A stretch of DNA of 14,644 nt from Acidobacteriota bacterium (GCA_029777145.1 JAKOSS010000455.1:1-14644); one strand, 5' to 3'. Positions 7,567 through 14,644 are shown, counted from the first letter of the stretch. Notes: a model not told the origin generated them from the letters alone. Made by a program: numbers and translations.

Positions 7567-7707
7567 GATTTTGGATTTGGGATTTTGGAATTTGGATTGA
7601 TCATCCAAAATACCAAGACCCCAAATTCATGACTTTCTCAGTTCCAATTCGGAAATTGACCTTGGATCCCGGAACCAATCCAAAATCCAAAATCTAAAAT
7701 CCAAAAT

Positions 7708-7708
<1 letters not shown>
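7567..7708. mobile_element. Candidate MITE-like element: inverted heptamer arrays around a 76-nt core
   Basis: Arm 7567-7599 (GATTTTGGATTT, then further heptamers) and arm 7676-7708 (ending CCAAAATC) are inverted copies, matching at about 30 of 33 positions by eye. The core 7600-7675 shows no coding frame I recognise. The element exactly fills the space between the atpA stop codon (7708-7710, sharing its first array base) and the atpG start (7561). I see no clear target-site duplication, so mobility is inferred only from structure and from similar inverted pairs elsewhere. Confidence 0.5.
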
Positions 7709-9222
<1,514 letters not shown>

Positions 9223-9230
9223 ATTTAATT

Positions 9231-9287
9231 GTCAGTGGTCGGTCGTCAGTGGTCAGTGGTCCGTCTCTGACCACCGGCCACAGGCCA
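9231..9287. repeat. Second-family heptamer arrays (GTCAGTG type), inverted, in the atpH-atpA gap
   Basis: Units GTCAGTG, GTCGGTC, GTCAGTG, GTCAGTG, GTCCGTC (9231-9265) are followed by complementary-sense, more degenerate units TCTGACC, ACCGGCC, ACAGGCC (9266-9286). GTGGTC and GACCAC can pair across a 7-nt loop, with the stem extending by four more pairs past one mismatch. The array ends 8 nt from the atpA start codon. The same unit recurs at 14405-14446. Confidence 0.8.
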
Positions 9288-9300
9288 CCAAACTCTGCCT

Positions 9301-9843
9301 TCAGATTCCGATAAGTTCTTTCTTAAGATTCTCCAGTTGCGTTTTCACGGAATTGTCGTAAACGGTTGATCCGATTCGCGTTACGACTCCGCCGATAATT
9401 TCCTTATCAATCACAAAATTCGCTTTGACGCTCTTTCCCGTCAGTTTCGCGATCGAGTCGCTGAGTTCGCGGCGCTCCGCGTCAGACAACTCGCGTGCTG
9501 AAACCACCTCGGCACCGATGACGCCCGTGCGCTCGTCGATGACAGACGCAAACTTCTGGTTGATCTCGCCGAGTTCAATCAGACGGTTGTTGCGAAGCAG
9601 AACCCGCAGAAAATTGGCGGTGAGCCGCGACGGTTTGGCCTTGGCGATGAGCGATTCGAGGACCTTTTCCTTGTTCAGATGAGCGATCGCCGGGTTCGCC
9701 AGCGCCCGCTGCAGATCGCCGTTCGAGGAGATCATTTCTTCCCAGGTTTTGAGCTCGGCCTGAACGGTCCCGGTTTCGCCGGTCTTCATCACTACATCGG
9801 CGAGCGCGGTCGCGTAACGTCGTGCGACGGTTTCGATACTCAT
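9301..9843 (-). CDS. atpH: ATP synthase F1 subunit delta
   Basis: This 180-residue protein is of standard length. The N-terminal six-helix domain begins SIETVARRYATALADV, and the C-terminal domain includes RLIELGEINQKFASVIDERTG and the conserved IGGVVTRIGSTVYDNSVKTQLENLKKEL. Delta joins the peripheral stalk (b/b') to the top of F1. The start at 9843 is 2 nt beyond the atpF stop, so the genes are closely coupled. A GGAGG within the end of atpF lies about 12 nt upstream. Confidence 0.96.
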   Translation of the reverse strand: MSIETVARRYATALADVVMKTGETGTVQAELKTWEEMISSNGDLQRALANPAIAHLNKEKVLESLIAKAKPSRLTANFLRVLLRNNRLIELGEINQKFASVIDERTGVIGAEVVSARELSDAERRELSDSIAKLTGKSVKANFVIDKEIIGGVVTRIGSTVYDNSVKTQLENLKKELIGI

Positions 9844-9845
9844 GA

Positions 9846-10412
9846 TTATTTAAGACCTCCGATGGCGCCGATTCCCGCTTTGACGAGCCGCGAGTCGTTG
9901 TCCGCGTTGATGTCGGATTTGAGCTTCTCTTCGGCCAGCCGGATCGCCTCTTCGGCCGAGTAACGGCGAAGTTCGGTGCGCGCCTGCGCCGCTTTGCGTT
10001 CGATTTCGGCGGTCGTCTGACTCTCGAGCCGTTTCACTTCCGCATCCATTTCCCTGCCGATGCGCTTTTTCTCGGCGGCAGCTTCGTCCTTCGCGCGCTC
10101 GATCACTTCCGCCGACTCTTCGTCGAGGTTGGCAAGCTTCGCCTCGGCCGAAGCGAGCTCGGCCAACGCCGCCTGCTTCTGTTCCTCGGCCTTGATGAGT
10201 TCGGCACGGATCTGATCGCGTTTTGCCTTGAAGGCCGAGCTCAGCGGAGTCTTGAGAAGATAGAACATGATCGCGGCAAAGATACCGAGATTCAGGAACT
10301 TCCACGCTTCAAATCCGGGATAGTTGAGATACGGCTCGATCTGCTGCCAGCGGCTTTCGCCGGCGGCGGCACTCTCCGACAGGAGTATGAAATTGATAAT
10401 CAGAGCAAACAT
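9846..10412 (-). CDS. atpF: ATP synthase F0 subunit b (second of a b'/b pair)
   Basis: This 188-residue protein has a hydrophobic N-terminal segment (1-12, signal-peptide-like) ending near a SAAAGES stretch, then a membrane span at about 37-53 (AWKFLNLGIFAAIMFYLL). A long charged coiled-coil (60-175), rich in Ala, Glu, Lys and Arg, follows. This is the usual plan of subunit b, with the extra N-terminal segment seen in some lineages. It pairs with the upstream b'-like gene to form the peripheral stalk, probably as a heterodimer. It starts 12 nt after the b' stop; no clear Shine-Dalgarno sequence. Confidence 0.92.
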   Translation of the reverse strand: MFALIINFILLSESAAAGESRWQQIEPYLNYPGFEAWKFLNLGIFAAIMFYLLKTPLSSAFKAKRDQIRAELIKAEEQKQAALAELASAEAKLANLDEESAEVIERAKDEAAAEKKRIGREMDAEVKRLESQTTAEIERKAAQARTELRRYSAEEAIRLAEEKLKSDINADNDSRLVKAGIGAIGGLK

Positions 10413-10424
10413 ACAAACAATTGA

Positions 10425-10880
10425 CTATGCTTTCAGGATCGTGGCGGCGATCTTGTTCGCCAGCTGTTCGGCTTCGGACTTGATGACCTCGCGGGCGGTC
10501 GCCGTCTCGCTCTCGAGAGTCGCGCTTTCAGTCTCGAACGCTACCGCCACCGCGTCCTTGGTCGCGGAAACCTTCACGTCCTTCTTCGCCAGCGCCTTCG
10601 AGCGCTCCTTGTCGATTATGTCGTAGCCTTTCGAACGGGCGTCCCGCATCGCAAGCTCGTACGTCTCCCGCTTTTTCTCGACGTCGCGCATGATCTCGTC
10701 AGCCTCGGAAGACCGTCCGCCCTTGTTTTTCTCACGCGAAGCGATGACCTCGTTGATCGGGCGAAAGAACGTCCGATTGAGGATCCAGATCATGATCAGA
10801 ATCAGCGCGACGTGGATCAGGAGTGTGCCGTCCGGCACAAGTTGAATGGAACTTCCTTCAGCAAAGGCTAGCAAAAACAT
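10425..10880 (-). CDS. atpF: ATP synthase F0 subunit b' (b-like)
   Basis: This 151-residue protein has a short N-terminal segment, one membrane span (about 17-36, DGTLLIHVALILIMIWIL), the conserved NRTFFRPINEVIASRE turn that typically follows it in b subunits, and a long charged helix to the C-terminus. Two non-identical b-type genes side by side point to a heterodimeric b/b' stalk, as in cyanobacteria, alphaproteobacteria and some other phyla. It is the first gene of this atp cluster; a and c genes do not precede it. A weak AGGA lies close to the ATG. A promoter-like sequence is at 10952-10981. Confidence 0.9.
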   Translation of the reverse strand: MFLLAFAEGSSIQLVPDGTLLIHVALILIMIWILNRTFFRPINEVIASREKNKGGRSSEADEIMRDVEKKRETYELAMRDARSKGYDIIDKERSKALAKKDVKVSATKDAVAVAFETESATLESETATAREVIKSEAEQLANKIAATILKA

Positions 10881-10951
10881 ATCCTAAATTAATTATTGAA
10901 AGCTGCTATATGATCGGCGGACCAAAAATCTGCCCGTTTTTCAAAAGAGAA

Positions 10952-10981
10952 AGAATACCACGCGCCAAAATTGACGGTCAA
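10952..10981 (-). promoter_or_regulatory. Probable promoter of the atp (b'-b-delta-alpha-gamma) operon
   Basis: On the minus strand, TTGACC (10981-10976) and TATTCT (10957-10952) are separated by 18 nt. This predicts a leader of about 65 nt before the b' start codon at 10880. The position, upstream of the first gene in a divergent gap, fits. It has not been tested against other candidates in the AT-rich stretch 10885-10950. Confidence 0.5.
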
Positions 10982-11030
10982 GCAAGCAAAACAAAGCGCG
11001 CAGCCTAAAAAATACGGCGATTTTGCGGAC

Positions 11031-11056
11031 GAATCCGGCCGGTCCGGTCCGGATTC
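11031..11056. other. Inverted repeat between divergent atp and selC promoters
   Basis: GAATCCGG (11031-11038) and CCGGATTC (11049-11056) form a perfect 8-bp inverted repeat around CCGGTCCGGT. A smaller CTCG-AAA-CGAG follows at 11064-11074. It lies between the proposed -35 boxes of the atp operon and of selC. It could be an operator or a structured RNA element; no T-run follows, so a terminator is less likely. Confidence 0.4.
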
Positions 11057-11105
11057 CGGAACCCTCGAAACGAGAACGGTTAGCGCGCCCGGACTGAGAA
11101 ATTAC

Positions 11106-11135
11106 TTGACATCGTCGGACCCGAAACCGTAGTTT
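11106..11135 (+). promoter_or_regulatory. Probable selC promoter
   Basis: A perfect -35 TTGACA (11106-11111) is followed after 18 nt by TAGTTT (11130-11135), a weak -10. This would start transcription about 15-20 nt before the tRNA at 11160. Confidence 0.45.
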
Positions 11136-11159
11136 TGAAAGCACTGAAACTTCACATGC

Positions 11160-11258
11160 GGAGGCGCATCCTGTCCGGTGATGGGCGCGGTCTTCAAAAC
11201 CGTCTGCGAGCGCGTGAGAGCGCGCTTGGGTGGGTTCGACTCCCACACGCTTCCGCCA
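11160..11258 (+). tRNA. selC: tRNA-Sec (anticodon UCA)
   Basis: The 99-nt gene ends in an encoded CCA. Its parts are: acceptor 11160-11167 with 11247-11254; a long D-stem of six pairs closed by a 4-nt loop (CCTGTC-CGGT-GATGGG); anticodon loop CTTCAAA with anticodon TCA in a GCGGT/ACCGT stem; a long variable arm (AGCGCG-TGAGAG-CGCGCT); and T-arm GTGGG-TTCGACT-CCCAC. The 6-bp D-stem, long variable arm and UCA anticodon are hallmarks of bacterial tRNA-Sec, which inserts selenocysteine at UGA with SelA, SelB and SelD. The eighth acceptor pair is C11167 opposite A11247, a mismatch, and the fourth is G-U. The organism should therefore contain selenoproteins; none is evident in this window. Confidence 0.95.
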
Positions 11259-11261
11259 AAC

Positions 11262-11297
11262 CAATTTGGGAATGGGGATTTTTGATTGCGGATTTTC
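11262..11297 (+). repeat. Left heptamer array of the four-helix-bundle cassette
   Basis: About five degenerate heptamers of the GGGATTT type (AATTTGG, GAATGGG, GATTTTT, GATTGCG, GATTTTC) begin 3 nt after the CCA end of selC. The reverse complement of 11739-11773 matches 11262-11296 at 27 of 35 positions in an ungapped alignment by eye. Confidence 0.75.
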
Positions 11298-11337
11298 CTT
11301 CGCACGACCTCTAATTCACTCGAATCCCCGCTTGACT

Positions 11338-11368
11338 GATTCCTCGAATCGGAAGATTCGAACGAATC
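11338..11368 (+). other. Hairpin in the leader of the four-helix-bundle gene
   Basis: CGAATC-GGAA-GATTCG (11345-11360) is a perfect 6-bp stem with a 4-nt loop. GATTC (11338-11342) and GAATC (11364-11368) extend it across a small internal loop. It ends 9 nt before the AGGAG ribosome-binding site, so it could affect translation. No T-run follows. Confidence 0.45.
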
Positions 11369-11389
11369 CTCATCTTCAGGAGACACCTC

Positions 11390-11773
11390 ATGACTCAAAA
11401 CGAAATGAAACTTCGGACCAAGAAGTTCGCATTGAACATCGTCCGTCTGGTTCAGACCCTGCCCCATGGCCAATCGGCTGCGGTGATCGGAAATCAACTC
11501 GTCCGCAGCGGAACGTCTGTGGGCTCTAATTACCGCGCGGTCTGCCGTGCAAAATCAACCGCCGACTTCATTAACAAACTCGCGATCGTCGAAGAAGAAG
11601 CAGACGAATCCGGCTTTTGGCTTGAGATGCTTGAAGACTCAGCGATTGTCGCGCCCAACGAGTTAGCGGACCTGCGCCGTGAGGCCGACGAGATCGTACG
11701 GATCGTTGTCGCCGCTTCAAAAACCGCCAAATTACGACGAAATCAGCAATCCCAAATCCGAAATCCCAAATAG
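11390..11773 (+). CDS. Four-helix-bundle protein, S23 ribosomal / 23S rRNA IVS-encoded family
   Basis: This 127-residue protein fits the family pattern: basic first helix (LRTKKFALNIVRLVQTLP), the signature loop QLVRSGTSVGSNYRAV (37-52) with ARG/ARA-like CRAKSTADFINKLAIVEEEADES, and final helices with LxxEADEIVRIV. Family members are small helical bundles, often encoded within 23S rRNA intervening sequences. They are related to the Avd protein of diversity-generating retroelements. The function is poorly known, possibly nucleic-acid binding. The start has a good Shine-Dalgarno sequence (AGGAG at 11378-11382, 7 nt spacing). The last ten or so residues (NQQSQIRNPK) and the TAG stop are encoded by the right heptamer array, not by normal family sequence. 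The gene is flanked on both sides by arrays of inverted orientation. Confidence 0.85.
   Translation: MTQNEMKLRTKKFALNIVRLVQTLPHGQSAAVIGNQLVRSGTSVGSNYRAVCRAKSTADFINKLAIVEEEADESGFWLEMLEDSAIVAPNELADLRREADEIVRIVVAASKTAKLRRNQQSQIRNPK
11739..11773 (+). repeat. Right heptamer array overlapping the end of the four-helix-bundle gene
   Basis: The units read CAATCCC, AAATCCG, AAATCCC, AAATAG, in the opposite orientation to the array at 11262. The last unit supplies the TAG stop codon (11771-11773), and dprA begins 4 nt later. Confidence 0.8.
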
Positions 11774-11777
11774 CTAT

Positions 11778-12902
11778 ATGAAAACCTGGATATCCCTCAA
11801 CATGACTCCCGGCATCGGGCCGCGGGCGGCAATTTCCTTACTTGAACGGTTCGGTTCGGCGGACGGCGTGTTCCATGCGACGCGGCGCGAACTCGAATCG
11901 CTCCGTCTCCGCGCGGAGACGGTCGAGAGCATTCTCAAGCGCGAGTTTCACGATCGCGCCGAATCCGAACTCAACCGCGTCCGCGAACTCGGCGGCGACA
12001 TTCTTCTTCTCGATGACGGAAGTTATCCGTTCCTGCTTCGCGAGATTCCCGACCCGCCGATCCTTATCTATGTCCGCGGCGACTGGCGCGGATGTTTCGA
12101 GGCGCCGGCGATCGCCGTCATCGGATCGCGCCGCTGCTCGACTTACGGCGAGAATGCGGCAGAGATGCTCGCGCGTGATCTCGCCGAACACGAGGTATGC
12201 GTCGTTTCAGGTCTCGCCCGCGGGATCGACACGGCCGCCCATCGCGGCGCGATCCGTGGCAAGGGCCGGACGATCGGCGTCCTCGGAACCGGCATAGATC
12301 GCGCCTATCCGAAGGAGAACGCGAAACTCGCGGAAGCGATCGTCGACTCCGGCGGCGCGCTCGTCACCCAATTCCCGCTCGAAACGCCGCCGCTCGGCGA
12401 GAACTTTCCGTACCGCAACCGCATCATTTCGGGACTAAGTTACGGAGTTTTGCTGATCGAGGCGACCGACCGGAGCGGATCGCTGATCACCGCGCGGCTC
12501 GCATCCGAGCAAAACCGCGAAGTCCTCGCCGTGCCCGGCAACATCACTTCGCGGAACTCGATCGGGACGAACTATCTGATCAAATCGGGAGCGAAACTCG
12601 TCCAGCAGTGGCAGGACGTCGTCTGCGAATTCCCGGTCGAGATCTCGTCGCGGATCCTGCCGCCGAAACTGGACGACTCGATCCCGCAGCTTCCGAAGCA
12701 GCCGGGCCTTGCGCCGGCGGGACTGAGCGAGTCTGAGCGCGCCGTGTGGGCGTTGCTTCGCGCCGACGAGGCTCAGCATTTCGACGAACTGCTCGCGAAG
12801 TCGGGAAGGACATTCGGCGAACTCAATTCGATCCTCGTCGGACTCGACCTGAAAGACCTGATCCGTGTCCTCCCCGGAAATCATTTCGCGAAAAAGACTT
12901 GA
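11778..12902 (+). CDS. dprA: DNA-processing protein DprA
   Basis: This 374-residue protein has a helix-hairpin-helix/SAM-like N-terminus (LNMTPGIGPRAAISLLERFGS, 7-27) and the central Rossmann-like DNA-binding domain with AVIGSRRCSTYG (about 113-124), VVSGLARGIDTAAHRGAI, GVLGTGIDRAYPKEN, FPYRNRIISGLS and EATDRSGSLITARLA. A C-terminal winged-helix-like domain (about 315-370) follows. DprA protects incoming single-stranded DNA during natural transformation and loads RecA. The start at 11778 is the first ATG that gives the normal N-terminus, 4 nt after the previous stop. No Shine-Dalgarno sequence is visible because the heptamer array occupies that position; translation may depend on coupling. 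It lies upstream of topA, as in many bacteria, but one unrelated gene intervenes. Confidence 0.95.
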   Translation: MKTWISLNMTPGIGPRAAISLLERFGSADGVFHATRRELESLRLRAETVESILKREFHDRAESELNRVRELGGDILLLDDGSYPFLLREIPDPPILIYVRGDWRGCFEAPAIAVIGSRRCSTYGENAAEMLARDLAEHEVCVVSGLARGIDTAAHRGAIRGKGRTIGVLGTGIDRAYPKENAKLAEAIVDSGGALVTQFPLETPPLGENFPYRNRIISGLSYGVLLIEATDRSGSLITARLASEQNREVLAVPGNITSRNSIGTNYLIKSGAKLVQQWQDVVCEFPVEISSRILPPKLDDSIPQLPKQPGLAPAGLSESERAVWALLRADEAQHFDELLAKSGRTFGELNSILVGLDLKDLIRVLPGNHFAKKT

Positions 12903-12971
12903 GGTTGAAAATGTGGATTTTTGCTGAAAAAGAGGAGTATTATTCACCCATACGAGAGAGGCCCTGACCTT

Positions 12972-14309
12972 ATGAATCCTACACTTCGAAAGATCCTCGT
13001 CGTTGCGGTCCTGCTTATTCTGTTCTTTACCGGCGTCGGTTCGTGGGTCGCGTACAAGTTCGCGGTCGGCATGGACTCATTGTTCAACCCGGAAATCCCG
13101 GAGCAGATCAAGGAACCGAGGGTATTGATCGGTGACGGCCGGTTCAAGAAATCGGTGTTCTTCTCAAAAGACGCCGATTCGAACGGCAACAAAACGAACG
13201 AAGACGGGAGTGGCTCCGACTCTCGTTCATGGAAACGTTCGATCGATTCGTTGACAGCCAAAGCAATATTCGGTTTCACGGGCCTCCAGATCGTCCAAGG
13301 CAAGGTCGTCGCCGTCGGCAAGTTTGGAGCCTACATCCTCAACCAAGACGGCCGGCTCGAGCGTTATGTCACCTTTGCGCCAATCACTCGGAAGTATTCG
13401 ATATTCGGTTTTGAGTTTGAGTCCGATCAAAGCAATTACGACGATTTGAGGATCGCTCCACTCGCACCCGGAAGAGTCGGTTACTGGTCAACAGGTTCAT
13501 TGTCGGGATTCCGCGTTTTTGATGAAAACGGCGAACCGCTTTGGAGCACAGGTGAAGCCTTGGTCGATTTGGGCCGTTTTTCTGAGGATAAGAAGGAGCG
13601 GGAAGAAAGGCGGGAGCGAAGCAATTACGTTCTAGCCGGAGTGGTCGGCGATCTTGACAATGACGGTATCGCCGAATACATCGTTGCGCGGGAGAATGAT
13701 GGACTGCGAGCTTATCGGCAAAACGGCGATGAAATGTGGTTTCTGGCAGATGAGTTTCCTTTCGCAACACTCTTCGTTCTAGATTCCGATTCCGATGGCA
13801 AAAATGAACTGTTGGGAATCGGTCCGCGAACAGTACTGCGAAACGGCGACGGCACGATAAAGAATGAAGCTGCAAAGATGACAAATTCGACTATCTACAC
13901 GCTGCGTCCCGACCGGGCGACCGGCGGAACAGCACTTCTCTTCTGCCGGAATCATGACTCGAGCTTCGATTGTCACGACCTCGACGGGCGAGAGATCGTG
14001 AAGGGCGTCGTACCGCTCAACAAAGTTCCCTCCGCGCAGTCCGGTTACGGTTCCACCGCGTCGATCGCGTTTCCGAAATTTGTTTGCGCCCGACTCGAGA
14101 AAGACAAACCTCCTTTTTATGTTGCCGTCGGAGCCTTCATCGGTATTCCTCGAGCGAACCTGTACGTTTGGGATGAAGGCGGAAATCTCGTATACCACGA
14201 ACTGTTGCCGGAGGAAGCCGAAACCATCTCCGTACTTCCCGTTGAACAGGGACTTGATCAGGTGCTGATCGGCGGCAAAGACACCGTTTGGCGCTTCGGA
14301 GCACCGTGA
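12972..14309 (+). CDS. Membrane-anchored FG-GAP/VCBS-like repeat protein, function unknown
   Basis: This 445-residue protein has one N-terminal hydrophobic span (7-29, KILVVAVLLILFFTGVGSWVAY), so it is probably an inner-membrane protein with a large periplasmic or outer domain. Two calcium-loop motifs, DLDNDG (227-232) and DSDSDG (271-276), lie in FG-GAP-like blades (VGDLDNDGIAEYIVA; VLDSDSDGKNELLGI). The rest is beta-rich with WD-like turns (FDENGEPLWSTGE, YRQNGDEMWFLAD, VWDEGGNLVYHE), consistent with a beta-propeller. I do not recognise a specific family. The ATG at 12972 is the first ATG in a frame open back to a TTG at 12921. A weak purine-rich site (AGAGAGG) lies about 10 nt upstream. 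It separates dprA from topA. Confidence 0.78.
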   Translation: MNPTLRKILVVAVLLILFFTGVGSWVAYKFAVGMDSLFNPEIPEQIKEPRVLIGDGRFKKSVFFSKDADSNGNKTNEDGSGSDSRSWKRSIDSLTAKAIFGFTGLQIVQGKVVAVGKFGAYILNQDGRLERYVTFAPITRKYSIFGFEFESDQSNYDDLRIAPLAPGRVGYWSTGSLSGFRVFDENGEPLWSTGEALVDLGRFSEDKKEREERRERSNYVLAGVVGDLDNDGIAEYIVARENDGLRAYRQNGDEMWFLADEFPFATLFVLDSDSDGKNELLGIGPRTVLRNGDGTIKNEAAKMTNSTIYTLRPDRATGGTALLFCRNHDSSFDCHDLDGREIVKGVVPLNKVPSAQSGYGSTASIAFPKFVCARLEKDKPPFYVAVGAFIGIPRANLYVWDEGGNLVYHELLPEEAETISVLPVEQGLDQVLIGGKDTVWRFGAP

Positions 14310-14324
14310 ACGGATCGCGGCTTT

Positions 14325-14373
14325 CTGCTCACTGCTCACGGCTTACTGCTCACCGCTCACGGCTCAGTGCTCA
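14325..14373 (+). repeat. Heptamer array, CTGCTCA type
   Basis: Seven contiguous 7-nt units: CTGCTCA, CTGCTCA, CGGCTTA, CTGCTCA, CCGCTCA, CGGCTCA, GTGCTCA. It begins 15 nt after the stop of the FG-GAP-like gene. This is a third unit sequence with the same 7-nt period. Confidence 0.88.
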
Positions 14374-14404
14374 CTTTCACCGCATTGCAGCGCGTCGCTG
14401 AACC

Positions 14405-14446
14405 GACCACTGACCACTGACCACCGACCACTGACCACCGACCACT
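14405..14446 (+). repeat. Heptamer array, GACCACT type
   Basis: Six contiguous 7-nt units: GACCACT, GACCACT, GACCACC, GACCACT, GACCACC, GACCACT. They are the complement-sense version of the GTCAGTG units in the atpH-atpA gap. It ends 4 nt before the -35 box proposed for topA. Confidence 0.92.
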
Positions 14447-14450
14447 GACG

Positions 14451-14480
14451 TTGACACCATCGCAACTAAGGTGTTAGAAC
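14451..14480 (+). promoter_or_regulatory. Probable topA promoter
   Basis: A perfect TTGACA (14451-14456) is followed by an 18-nt spacer and TAGAAC (14475-14480), preceded by TG at 14472-14473 (extended -10 form, TGTTAGAAC). The start site would be about 14486-14488, at the foot of the hairpin 14488-14514. Confidence 0.5.
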
Positions 14481-14487
14481 TCAGAAC

Positions 14488-14524
14488 GTCAGCGCATTCG
14501 TTAATGCGTCTGACTTATTTTTTT
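14488..14524 (+). terminator. Intrinsic terminator or attenuator just before topA
   Basis: GTCAGCGCATT (14488-14498), loop CGTT... of 4 nt, then AATGCG-T-CTGAC (14503-14514) form an 11-bp stem with one bulged T. TTATTTTTTT (14515-14524) follows directly. The structure is a textbook intrinsic terminator, yet the topA start codon is only 5 nt beyond the T-run. It either ends upstream transcripts or acts on the topA transcript itself. Confidence 0.75.
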
Positions 14525-14529
14525 CACTA

Positions 14530-14644
14530 ATGGCTAAGAATCTCGTCATCGTCGAATCGCCCGCAAAAGCGAAAACGATCAATAAATATCTCGGCAGCGA
14601 CTATAAAGTGCTGGCGTCGATCGGGCATATCAAGGACCTTCCGA
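14530..14644 (+). CDS. topA: DNA topoisomerase I, N-terminal fragment (runs off the window)
   Basis: Thirty-eight codons are present. The sequence [20 protein letters not shown], then [16 protein letters not shown], is the start of the Toprim domain of type IA topoisomerase I. The glutamate of VESPAK (E9) is the conserved metal/catalysis residue. TopA relaxes negative supercoils. No Shine-Dalgarno sequence precedes the ATG; the leader is U-rich, being the T-run of the hairpin at 14488-14524. The context (dprA upstream) is common for topA. Confidence 0.95.
   Translation, partial: MAKNLVIVESPAKAKTINKYLGSDYKVLASIGHIKDLP

Larger units (their letters stand above)
11262..11773 (+). mobile_element. 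Candidate mobile cassette: four-helix-bundle gene between inverted heptamer arrays
   Basis: Inverted arrays at 11262-11296 and 11739-11773 bracket one gene (11390-11773) in a 512-bp unit placed tightly between the selC 3' end and the dprA start. The plan matches the gene-less inverted pairs at 2721-2805 and 7567-7708. No transposase and no obvious target duplication are present, so this would need to be mobilised in trans, or the arrays may have been acquired separately. Confidence 0.4.

Noticed and set aside
11390..11773. Avd accessory gene of a diversity-generating retroelement
   Set aside because: The fold family is shared, but no reverse transcriptase, template repeat or variable repeat is visible in the window.
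11160..11773. Phage or integrative element using selC as attachment site
   Set aside because: selC is a known attachment site in some bacteria, but there is no integrase and no repeated tRNA 3' end downstream in the window.
14325..14446. CRISPR array
   Set aside because: The repeats are contiguous 7-mers with no spacers and no direct repeats of 23-40 nt, and there are no cas genes nearby.

Overview
The window looks like a chromosomal segment from a moderately GC-rich Gram-negative bacterium. The gene mix suggests Acidobacteriota, perhaps class Blastocatellia: delta-60 and FG-GAP-type repeat proteins, an M61 peptidase, an S23-type four-helix-bundle gene, paired b/b' ATP synthase subunits and abundant heptamer repeats. 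That placement is an inference from gene content. No rRNA or other direct marker is present.

Layout. 1-935 (-): partial GT9 (heptosyltransferase-type) glycosyltransferase whose coding sequence carries 18 tandem heptamers. 1102-2457 (+): secreted delta-60 repeat protein, ending at a strong hairpin that also faces the convergent genes. 2541-6570 (-): Trm112-like zinc protein, SPFH protein with three zinc ribbons, M61-type peptidase, VanZ-like and DUF805 membrane proteins. 6692-10880 (-): ATP synthase cluster in transcription order b', b, delta, alpha, gamma, closed by an intrinsic terminator. Subunits a, c, beta and epsilon are not here. 11160-11258 (+): tRNA-Sec (selC), divergent from the atp cluster. 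11390-14644 (+): S23-like four-helix-bundle gene, dprA, a membrane-anchored FG-GAP-like protein and the start of topA.

The most striking feature is a set of degenerate 7-bp tandem arrays of two main sequence types, (GGGATTT)n and (GTCAGTG/CACTGAC)n, at seven places. Several are paired in inverted orientation around a short core (2721-2805, 7567-7708, 9231-9287), and one pair brackets the whole four-helix-bundle gene (11262-11773). The arrays sit almost exactly between a stop codon or tRNA 3' end and the next start codon, where they take the Shine-Dalgarno position of trm112-like, atpG, atpA and dprA. One array is inside a reading frame and its length (126 nt) keeps the frame. I read this as a dispersed, possibly mobile, repeat family. 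The S23-like gene may be its gene-carrying version, and the short inverted pairs its non-autonomous forms. This is a hypothesis. Heptameric short tandem repeats (STRR) are known in cyanobacteria, and I recall similar ones in other phyla.

Functionally, the window combines energy metabolism (F-type ATPase), cell envelope (glycosyltransferase, VanZ-like, SPFH), DNA uptake and topology (dprA, topA) and selenocysteine decoding (selC).
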